64,000 bases of DNA, from the NCBI GenBank assembly GCA_922989275.2, contig OV277861.1:42509623-42573622 (forward strand), in the 5' to 3' direction. The DNA is from Gari tellinella (lineage: Eukaryota; Mollusca; Bivalvia; Cardiida; Psammobiidae). Each line of letters opens with the position of its first letter. Positions within the stretch are counted from its first letter, which is position 1. The position numbers and the translations under genes are program-made. Under the pieces are notes generated by a model that was not told the origin of the DNA, did no database searches, and worked only from the letters and a program-made list of their open reading frames with translations. Shown in pieces: positions 38,816-50,800 of the stretch.

Positions 38816-41800
38816 GTAGGGTTCCTATAAGTCAAATTTGTATTAAGTGGCCATTTAACATGTGGGCATAGTTACATAACCTATATCATAGAAGACAGCT
38901 TAACTCATTCACCATTGAAATGTTTAAGACATTTCTAATTTCCAATTATGTCCAATCCATTTTAGTACTTGTTTAGTACTTGGAATTGTTGTTTTATAAC
39001 TATTATTTAACCATATCTATATAGCACTCTTTCCATAGCTAAAATACTTTCAAAGGTGCTTTACAACTGAAGCATTTATTCATTCTGTGTGGAGAAAAAA
39101 AAATAGCTGTTGATACACTTTTGTAATTTGATTTAGAAAACAAAAGGCGTAAAATATCATTGTATTTCTAAGGTATAAAAAGCCGAAATAATTATCACTT
39201 CTTCTCAAAATTAAAATCCATCCTTGGTAAAGTATAGAACGATTACAATACTGTTACTAAAGCTTAAAAATATAATTGCTATAAATTTGGTCTTGTAAAA
39301 AAACAATACCCACCATATATCTTTAAAACGAAATAAGTTTTAATAGATCTTTTATAAAAGTGTATAGAGTGACCTATAGTTTTTATATTAGATTGTCAGT
39401 GCACGTGGCCCTCGGCGTTTGTGTCCAGCACGTGGCGGAACAATGCGCGAGGCAATCTCGTCTTTTCAACAACTACGATGACTGGCTGGTCGTTCACCGT
39501 GGGAAGCCAAGTTGTCAACGAGTGGCAGTGTGTTTCAACTGACAGCTTTGAATCTGACGGATACCTCCTAATGAGGTAGGTCTGCTGTTAACCCTTTCCC
39601 TCATCACGGAAGCGCCTTTTAGCGGATATGGTTTATTCCTCCGCTGAAGAAAATAGTTCAAATTTAATCAGTCATGAATATACATGTATAGTATAGGGAA
39701 TATTTTCTATATTTTAGCGCATGGAAGCTTAAAGCAGGTTGAAAGTAAAGCAGGATGCGCCTTAAGGCGCATTCTGCTTTACTTTCAATCTGCTTTAAGT
39801 GGTCAACTATCTCCTATACTAGAAGTAGGCTATCAGGTAAAAGGTTAATGTCAAATGTGTGTAACGCTGGAGAAGACGTTAACTGTTATTTCCCAAAAAT
39901 GTAGATCTATTTCCCGTTTATGAAAAAAAAAAAAACTATTTCCATTGCAAACAGTATGACTCGGCGTCTGATCAGGCTCCCAACTGTTTGCCATTTAGAT
40001 AAAAAGAAATCGCTAGAAACGTTTTTAAAATGTAATATTGAATAGTTATGCACTTGTGTTTCGTTTGCGTTTAATTAAACGCGAAAGAATATGCCTATAC
40101 TTAGTTAACGTCTTCAACATCCAATATCTAAACTGCTTCCGCTGTAAAGTCGCGACAATCTGGCGAAGGAATAAAACTAAGTCGAAAATATATTCTATAA
40201 TTTAATATTTAACACAATCTTAATCAAAGTATAACATTTTAGTACACATCTGTATTTTCATACTATTTACTTAGTAAGTTACCATGGATTGGTCCGCGAA
40301 TACAGCTCTAGGCCGTAAATTGAACGTGACCAGTTGATATAGATGTTTTATGTTAGTGAGTTACCTCCCTTTATCTATTTCGCGCGGTTTGTTGCTGTGG
40401 TTGTTTTAAACAATTTGAACATGACTGCTGGTCGGGTAAGTGTTTTATTACTCGTTTGTCGGCCACAAAAGGTATAACCGTGTTCAATCTTTGTGTAAAC
40501 GACTCTATCTAGAAGCAATGTGTTCAAATTGACCGGAGGTCAAGGTCAGTGTGACAATTTAAAGTTACACTAATTGATTTATTTGAGTCGTGCAATAATA
40601 TGAGCCTAGTGATTGCACTGCAAGATGTCGCTTCAACTGTGAAAGTTGGACTTCTGAGTTCAATTTATCAAGGTTTGACAGTATTATCTTCAGACTTGCA
40701 TGTAGGACCTTAATAAAAAATTCATGGAAATTTTATTAGAAATTCTAATGCACTTCGCGCACGTCAAGAAGGAATGTATCTGTGTTTAAATTCTCAATAA
40801 AACATGCACGCGCTGTAACGTCTAAACGTGACGTCATATGGCTTCGAAAATGCGTACGCCAAGAAATGTAGTTCCAATGCGTCAGTGCAAATTGTGGTTA
40901 ACTTGGTTAAATTGAAGTGTTAGAATCTAAATAATAAATTAAATTTAAACCAGTGTTTTATTGTGCAATAAAACACTGGTAGTGGTTGAGATGCTGGTAA
41001 TTAAATCACTCGGCCTTAGGCCTCATTATTTTGTTTACTGTTATACGCATCTCAACTCCTACTATGAATTATTTCGTAAATTTACACAGAGCTAGTCTGG
41101 AAATTTAATGAATGGCTGTGATTGCCATCCTATCATGTACCTAGATGAAACAATTAACTTGTAATTTCAGATCTGTGAATGACTTTATCCAGTTTGTGTC
41201 ATCACATTACTATGCGTATCTGTGCTTGAAGATGACAGCAATTACAGACGTCTCCTACAGAGTCTATGTACAAGAACGTAAGTCTATCATAAAATTAACC
41301 CATTACCCCATGAATACGCCTTTTTACGCCTGTAATTTATTCCTCCACTCAAACAAATACTTCAAATTTAAGCAGTCATGGATATGTATCATAAGAAATA
41401 TTTTCTATATTCTAGAAGATTATAGCTTAAAGCAGGCTGAAAGTAAAGCAGAATGCGCCATAAGGCGCATTCTGCTTTACTTTCAATCTGCTTTAAGTGG
41501 CCACCTGTCTTCAAAACTAGAAACAAGCTATGGAGTAATGGGTTAATTAATGGTGAAAGATGGTATGTTGGTCATATGGTATGAATATGGTTTTGTTTCA
41601 CCATTCATCTATGCCAATGAATACTTCTTTAAATGTTATAAAAATCTGCCAACTTTGAACATTTATCATTTAAACTACAGTAAAACCTCTCTAATACGAC
41701 AACTAAATAATGTGACAGTGTTTAAGGCAGGTGGCTGCTTAAAGCAATGTAACAGTAAACAGAATGTTTAACTTTAAGCTGTTAACTGTTTCTTATGCAG

Positions 41801-44800
41801 CCAAATAGGCTTCTTTTTAATGGAGAGGTTTTACTGCATTTCACTAGCTTATCTGCTAAAATAAGGATAATTTCCTCCGAGACTCATATCTGACAGATCC
41901 TGTAAGAAAACATTATATATTGCATTGTACTTTGTTGAACAGGATGGCTCTCCAGAGCACCAGATAAGGGTAGTTTTTCAAAAACTAAAATCTTTATTTC
42001 TGAATTAAACCCTATGGTGTCACTACTCATTAGAATCGTCTCTTTGAGACAATTCTAATGAGTAGTAACACCATAGGATTTGGTGCTAAAAAGAGTGAGA
42101 AAATGTTGGATTTGTTGAAAAAACTACCTCTTATCTGGAGCCCTGGCTCTCTGACCTACCAACACCTATTACGAAGATTATGCAATAAAGTGTTAAAAAA
42201 AAAATGCCTGACATTTCTTTGTAAACTGTTTGTATTCTGATCAATCTGTTGGCCATAATTGAAAACAAATTAAAAACAAATATTGTGTTAATAAATAAAG
42301 ATTTAGTAGATTAGCTTTGCATTTTGTATGTTTTATTCAACTATTATACTATTATAAGCATTCTTATGATAGGGTTGATTTTATTTTCAGCACAACAGCC
42401 AAATCTAGACTATGATCGGTTTCTAATCCACATTAATCAAGACCTGACCGAGGTTTCTCAGGTTTGCTATGAGCAGTATGGTGCAATAGGCAGTGAGTAC
42501 CAGGTCATGATTAAATCAGGTAAGTCATCAATGGATTATGCCAAAACATGATTTGTTACAGGTTGTGTTTGTTCTCAATTCAAATCTTCTTCTTTTGCAC
42601 TATATGCCCAATTAAATGTCGCAATGCTGTAAAACCCAATTTACTCACTCACTTAATCAAGCCTTAATTCTTGGATGCATACATTGCAACCAATCTTAAG
42701 TGACCACTGAGATAGGCTTTAGCCTGTTGATCTTGATTGACAGGTGACTGCTTAATGCAGTACAATTATGGTAATGCAGAAATCTCCTATAGGAGCTTCC
42801 TGCATTATGCTCTTCTTGCTGTCACCTGTCATATAGATTATGAATATACCAAGATGTTTAGTGGTTTCTTAGTACAGGTTTTACCTTATTTTACATGGTG
42901 TCTTATGTTTGTTGTATTTTAAACCTTTAATTATCCCTTTGCTGGTTTCTAGTTTTGAAGATATATGACCAATTAAAGCAGGTTGAAAGTAAAGCAGAAT
43001 GTGCCATAGGCACATATTCTGCTTTACGCTTACCCAACTTTAAGCCACTATCTTCTTACACTGCTCACACCTCAGATATAATCTTGAACTTGATGAAGGT
43101 GGTCAGTATTGTTTAGATGTAGACATTTTTCCTATGTTATATATTCCTTACTGGTTTAAATTTATTATTTCCATTCTAACACTTCAATTTAACCAGGTTA
43201 ACCACAATTTGCACTGACGCAACGGCGCTACATTTCTTGGACAATATAATCTAGTAAACATTTTTGTTATTTTATTTCATATTGACAGGCAGTGAGTTAT
43301 CAGCTATTATCACATGTCCATGGATATTTCTGGGTAGATTTGATTACACCCACACTAGTGTAAGTAGCAGCCAGACTTGTACAGGCAGTGGAGATGAGTG
43401 GGACCTGTGTTCGGACAAAACTCAGATGGCCTTTGACTTCAACAGCTGCAGCACAGATGTAGCTTACTCAGGTAACAAAATACAGTACAAACGCTCTATT
43501 ACAACCAGGAAAACGTGGTAAATTGATTTCATGAAAAACAGGTGACAGCTTAACCAATTAACCTAATATTCCTCCGCTGAAGAAAAAAGCTCCAATTTAT
43601 GCAGTTATGAATATGCACCAAAAGAAATGTTTTCTATATCCTAGCAGATAATAGCTAAAAGCAGGCTGAAAGTAAAGCAGAATGCGCCTTCAGGCACATT
43701 CTGCTTTACTTTCAACCTGCTTTAAGTGCTCACCTGTTTTCAAAACAAGAAACAAGTTATGGGGTAAAGGGTTAAAGCAAGGTGAATGTTAAACAGAAGG
43801 CTCCTAAAGAGATTTCTGTTTTACGTTCACTTTGCTTTAAACAGTCTGACACAGTGTGTACAGGATATCTGGGGTTTTCCTCCATCTGTAATTTGCTGGA
43901 GGTTTGATATGACTGCATGAAATACAGATAAAACAACTTCAAATCATAACAAATCAAATCAAAGTGTTCTGCCTCAAACAGTCACCTGTCTTTAGTGTTC
44001 ACCATAAAGGTGCATTAGATGATTATAAGAGTATATGCATGAAAGATAGATAAGAAGGATCAACTACATTTTTCCAACATTTAATTCTTTATGTCTTCAC
44101 CAATCTCTATGGTGTGACTTCTCATTAGATTTGTCTTGGAGACAATTCTAAGGACTAATCCCACCATAGGGTTTTATGCAGACATTAAGATTTTCACTTT
44201 TGAAATACTCCCTCAATCTGGAGCTCTGTACAGGGTGTTCTACTGTTCAAATACATTTTCAGCCCAGTCTGTTGTGCACTGTGTAGACACTATTCCTATA
44301 CATGTTTCTGTGTGGTTTCAGCCCAGTTCATTGTGCAGTGTGTAGACACTATTCCTATACATGTTTCTGTGTGGTTTCAGCCCAGTCTGTTGTGCACTGT
44401 GTAGACATTATTCCTGTACATGTTTCTGTGTGGTTTTAGCCCAGTCAGTTGTGCACTGTGTAGACACTATTCTTGTACATGTTTCTGTGTGGTTTCAGCC
44501 CAGTCAGTTGTGCACTGTGTAGACACTATTCCTATACATGTTTCTGTGTGGTTTCAGCCCAGTCCGTTGTGCACTGTGTAGACACTATTCCTATACATGT
44601 TTCTGTGTGGTTTCAGCCCAGTCAGTTGTGCACTGTGTAGACACTATTCCTATACATGTTTCTGTGTGGTTTCAGCCCAGTTCATTGTGCACTGTGTAGA
44701 CACTATTCCTATACATGTTTCTGTGTGGTTTCAGCCCAGTCTGTTGTGCACTGTGTAGACACTATTCCTGTACATGTTTCTGTGTGGTTTTAGCCCAGTC

Positions 44801-47800
44801 AGTTTTGCACTGTGTAGACACTATTCTTGTACATGTTTCAGTGTGGTTTCAGCCCAGTCTGTTGTGCACTGTGTAGACACTATTCCTATACATGTTTGTT
44901 TCTGTGTGGTTTCAGCCCAGTCAGTTGTGCACTGTGTAGACACTATCCTTGTACATGTTTCTGTGTGGTTTCAGCCCAGTCTGTTGTGCACTGTGTAGAC
45001 ACTATTCCCATACATGTTTGTTTCTGTGTGGTTTCAGCCCAGTCAGTTGTGCATTGTGTAGACACTATTCCTATACATGTTTGTTTCTGTGTGGTTTCAG
45101 CCCAGTCTGTTGTTCACTGTGTAGACACTATTCCTGTGAACAGTGATGCTGTGGTGACCGTGTATACTGAGGCCACGGTGGACGACTCCAGTACCTTCAG
45201 CTTTGCCTGCTTTGTAAGTGATATGTATCAGTATCATCTAACAGTGCAGACAACCCTATAATTTCCCATCTAAATGAATTGAAACATAACTGCAATGAAA
45301 TAAAATGAAGAAAATGACAGTTTTTAGCTCTCCGTGCCAAGGTGAGATACTAGGATCGCTGGATGTCCTTCATCCATCAGTTCACAATGTCAATTGTTCG
45401 TTAACACTCTAGCGGCTACAAATCTCATTGGATCGTATTGAAACTTGGTCGAAATGTTTGCCTCATTGATCAAGCTTGAATGTGGGTCATGTCCAGTTTA
45501 AAACTAGGTCACTAGGTCAAATCATAGAAAAATCTTAACACTCTAGAGGTTGATTGTGGGTCATGTCGAGTCATAATCTAGGTTACAATAGGTCAAGTTT
45601 TACATGGTGTACCAGGTAAGCAATTTAGAGCCATAGTGGCCCTTGTTTAACAATTAGTTTTGTGGGGTTTTATTATAATGAATTGAAAATTCACATGTAC
45701 GTAAGAAAAAAACTAGGGACTGGTTATTTTCAAAATTGATCAGTATTGTACTGATTTGAAGCAAAATTATCTGGAGACCTGATATTATAAATACATAATT
45801 ATAGTATAATTATATTCTTTTAAATTGTCACACCAGATTTGATAATTCTATTTTGTTACAGGCCGTCTCGTCAGGTTTGGCTGCAGCCTCAGTAGCCCCA
45901 GAGTTCTGCAGAGAGGGACAGACCTCTTCTGCTCTTCCCACTGACAGGTATGGCTCCCAGATAGGGGCCCAGCTGACTGTTACAAGTGTGTATGGTAAGT
46001 GACATTGACCTTGATACTTTAATACTTTAACCCATTACCCTATAGGTCTGTTTCTACTTTTGAAGACAGGTGACCACTAAAAGCAGGTTGAAAATTACTA
46101 TATTTTGACTTATTTATATTTTTGTATGGCACTTATTCAATCATTTAAGGGATCTCCATGGCTGGGTTTTTAAATTCCCTGTGACTCACTATCACTAAGC
46201 TCCTCATCAGTGTGGGTTCAAGTCCCGGTCTGCTGCCAAGTAGGAGTTTTCATGTGGGAAGCCTTTCAGCTTGCTTGCTAAAGAGAAGGGTTCTACCCAG
46301 TTGCCGATTTGTGCCTGGAACAGAGATTGAGGGGCATCATGGGTCTTCATTCACCTGTAATTAGCTTGTTTGCCATATGGCTGAAGTAATGTTAAGTAAC
46401 GTAAAATGACAACAAACCAATTTAATCAATCATTTCACTCATCAACCACTGAAACTTCAAATAGATAATTCCATTTTTCGATTAAATCTAGAACATTTTT
46501 CAACTACAGGAAAACCTCTCTATTACAACCACTAAACTTTGTGAATTGTTAGGTATTTAAGACAGGTTATTGCTAAAAGCAAGGTGACAGTAAAACAAAG
46601 CTCCTTTAGCAAGCTGTCACCTGACTTTTATACAATTAGCCTTCATTTTAGTGGTCATAAATTGATAACAGAGAGGATTTACTGTACATTGTACTTAGGG
46701 TTGTTTTTATATATTTCAAAATGACAAACAGTGGTTGGAGTCCTATATTCTGGGTTTAACTCTTTTCACAGGACAAGCATACTCTTCACATTTCATAGTT
46801 ACATTTCTAAAGGATGTGTTTATGTATCATTATGTTGAAAAGGGTTGATGCTTGTCTTGTAGATTTGTGATTTATCCAATTTAACATTTAGATAACTGAC
46901 TACAGAAATAAATGTATTTCTTCTCTTTTTCAGAGCTGTGTCGTAAGTTTCAGTTTTCTTTATTTCACTTATTTCTTTCTCCTAACTATAGTGTTGTTCA
47001 GATTAACTTTGTTATAACTTAAAACTAATTTTAAGATAAGTTCTTAAGTTAAGATATAGTAGCTGCTATAGGATAAAGTTAAATAGTAGCTGCTAAAGGA
47101 TAAAATTAAAACAATTCTCCTTCCAGTTTATGTACAATATCTGGCTTCTTCATTTGCTGTTTCTATGCCCCTAGCATGGATACATGCGGAGGCATATAGT
47201 GATTGTCATGTCTGTCTGTGTGTTCTCGTCCGTAACAAGTTTAATTAAATTTTACCGTTTTGTCTAGTATCAACACCGCTCACTCAAATACTTGGATACT
47301 CAAGCAGTTGTTGCCCTGTACCATTCCCAATCCACCAATATCACCAAAACTTGGTTTTAACCCCGAACGTGACCTACTTTGGATTTCGAATATTGTAAAT
47401 GGGCTATTACTTTGTTAACTAGCTTTTACCGTTTAGTCTAATATTAACACAACTGACTACAATGCTTTAATACTTATGCAGTTGTTGTCTTGGACCACTA
47501 CCAATCAACCCATATTACCTTATCTTGATTTTGATCTTGACCTTGACCTAATTTGGACTTAAATATTTTAAATGGGCTATTTCTTGGTTAACTAGGTTTG
47601 ACTGTTTTGTCTACTGTCAACACTACTGACTACAATGCTTTGATACTTATACAGTTATTGCCTTGGACCATTACCAATCCACCCATATTACCCAACCTCA
47701 ATTTGACTTTGACTGTGACCAATTTGGACTTGGAAAAGATTTAGAGTATATTGTCAAGGATGCCACCGGGGGCACAGGCGTTCTAAGGAATGCAGTCTTG

Positions 47801-50800
47801 TTTCAATGTTAACCCATTTTATGTGGGATACACTTTTAGGTGTACCTCTAGGCAAACATCTTTAATCTCAGATCAGGCCCCACATTGAGATCAAAACTGT
47901 TTGCAGTAAAGTCAATATTCTATCAGAAACTGCTAAAATCTTTTGCAAATATATGAGTTATACCTGCTGCAGATGACATTTTAAAATGGCCGCCAAATAT
48001 TACCCAGCATACAATGGGTTAATGACTACTGTAATTGTGTATATGGTAATGTTGTAGCTACATGTCCCAACCTGACCAATCCAGATGGAGGTTCAGTGTC
48101 GGTAGAGACTGATGGGCCGTGGACAGTGGCTTTGTACACTTGTGCCGCTAAATATGCTCTGTATGGAGATGCCAACCGAACATGTCAGCAGAATAACTCC
48201 TGGAGCGGTATTGCCCCAAGTTGCAGTAAGTCATCATCTTCAATAAATCCCAACTCTTTCAACACCTCCAGACCGGTTTGAAATATACTCATTACATAAT
48301 GCAAAAAGTGTAGACCCAGATCAGAGGGCTCCTATAGGAGCCCTCTGATCTGGGTCTGCACTGTTTGTTGTTTGTTTATTTAGAGCAGTATTTATATTAA
48401 ACTGCCAAGAATTCCAAAGTAGACTGGTGCATGTTTTGGTAACTAAAAAGATCAACAAGGGAACCTAATAATCCACAAGAGTTACTTCCTGTTGAAAGTG
48501 TTAAACCGTCTGCACACTTTATAAATTTGTCGTCTGCAAAAATTGTAATCTGAAACAACTCTCAAAGTTGATTCAAAAGCATTTTTTTCTTCAAAAAATA
48601 ACATCTGTGTTAAATAGTTTGAATCCAGATGAGATGCCTGTGCCGCATCTGGATCCAATATGGATCCAATACCTGGAGGAATAAGCAAAGGCGGAAAAAT
48701 GCATATCTATCAAGTAAAGGTTTAATATGTCAAATTCAAACATGAATTCACTAAGAACAAATTCACTGTGATATATCCAGTATGTTTAACAACACTGTCA
48801 AAATAGTCTGTTATGCAGGCACTTTCTGTGCCCACCATACATTAACCATTTACCCCATAGGCTGTTTTTATGCCCCCTGAATCTACGATTTGGGGGCATA
48901 TAGTTTTTGTCATGTCTGTTGGTCCGTCCGTCCGTCCGTCTGTCTGTGCCAAAAACCTTAACCTTGGCTTTAACTTTTTCATTTTTGTACCTGGACCTTT
49001 TATACTTGGCATGTGTCTTCCCTGTATCAAGACCTTTCCATCCATACAAACCTTTTTGACCTTGTGACCTTGACCTTGACATTTGACCTACTTTTGTAAA
49101 AATCTTTAAATGGCTATAACATTTGCACCAGTAGGCCCAGGGCTTTCATATTTTGTATGTATATTTCTTTTGTCAAGACCTTTCCAACCATACCAACATC
49201 TTTGACCATGTGACCTTGACCTTTGACCTTTGACCTATTTAATCAAACTTTAACCAAAAACCTTAACCTTGGCTATAACTTTTGCATTTTTAAACCTGGG
49301 CCTTTTATACTTGGCATGTGTATTCCTCATGGCAAGACCTTTCCAACCATATAAAACTTTTCGACCTTGTGACCTTGACCTTGACATTTGACCTACTTTT
49401 GTAAAAAGCTTTAAATGGCTATATCATTTGCACCAGTAGGCCCAGGGCTTTCATATTTTGTATGTATATTTCTTTTGTCAAGACCTTTCCAACCATACCA
49501 ACATCTTTGAACATGCGACCTTGACCTTGACCTTTGACCTATTTAATCAAACTTTAACCAAAAACCTTAACCTTGGCTATAATTTTTGCATTTTTGCACC
49601 TGGGCATTTTATACTTGGCATGTGTATTCCTCATGGCAAGACCTTTCCAACCATACAAACTTTTTGACCTTGACATTTGACCTTCTTTTGTAAAAATCTT
49701 TAAATTGCTATAACATTTGCACCAGTTAGCATAGGGCTTTAATATTTTGTATGTATATGTTTTGTGTCAAGACCTTTCCTACCATACCAATATATTTGAC
49801 CATGTGCCCCTGACCTTCACCTTTGACCTATTTAATCAAACTTTAACCAAACACATTAACATTGGCTATAACTTTTGCATTTTTGAACCTGGGCCTTTTA
49901 TACTTGGCATGTGTATTCTTCCTGGCAAGACCTTTCCAACCATACAAAACTTTTTGACCTTGTGACCTTGACATTTGACCTACTTTTGTAAAAATCTTTA
50001 AATGGCTATAACATTTGCACCAGTTGGCCCAGGGCTTTAATATTTTGTATGTATATTTCTTGTGTCAAGACCTTTCCAACCATACCAACATCTTTGACCA
50101 TGTGACCTTGACCTCAATCTTTGACCTATTTAATCAAACTTTAACCAAAAACCTTAACCTTGGATATAACTTTTGCATTTTTGCACCTTGGCCTTTTATA
50201 CTTGACATGTGTTTTCCCTTTCTAACCATACAAAACTTTTTGACCTTGTGACCTTGACATTTGACCTACTTTTGTTGAAATCTTTATATGGCTATAACAT
50301 TTGCACCAGTAGGCCTACGGCTTTCATATTTTGTTTATATATTTCTTGTGTCAAGACCTTTCCAACCATACCTACGTTTTTGCCCTTGTGACCTTGACCT
50401 TTGACCTTTGACCTTTATTTGTATAAATCTTTATACGCCTATAACATTTGAACCAGTAGGCCTAGAGCTTCCATACTTTATATGTTTCTTGTATTAAGAC
50501 TTCTCCAACCATGCCAATGTTTCATTTACCCTACGACCATGACTTTTGACCTACTTTTGCAAATAAGCATTACATTACAGAACATGATGCTGGCTGGGGG
50601 CATTTGTGTTTCACAAACACATTGCTTTTCATCTGATCATCACCAAACTTTCTGAAAATGTTTGTTGACATAAAATGGAGACCAATTTGGATAACCAGCG
50701 GCACCAATTTATGCTAGGCCCTTTGGAGTAATGGCCCTTGAAGTCCTCAAAATGGCGCTCCACTACAGTTTCAGCTCTCTAACTTTTACGTTTGATAGTC

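Larger units (their letters stand above)
45995..48057 (+). other. Gene B intron 7
   Basis: Contains a family A fragment (46027-46100), a diverged SINE with B box gggttcaagtccc at 46214-46226 (element about 46151-46430), a family I MITE (46505-46690), a possible microexon (46934-46942), a repeat with three 175-bp units (47160-47820) and a MITE ending ttaatgacta (47808-48025). Confidence 0.6.

Noticed and set aside
40423..40437. Short ATG frame MTAGR followed by gtaagt, like a first exon
   Set aside because: Only five codons, no signal peptide, and no partner exon in phase. Lies in gene B intron 2 in DNA with no other gene signal.
44774..45261. ORFs repeating VVSAQSVVHCVDTIP
   Set aside because: They are the acceptor-edge array read through intron parts. 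Unit lengths of 59, 60 and 63 shift the frame, so only the last unit belongs to a coding exon.
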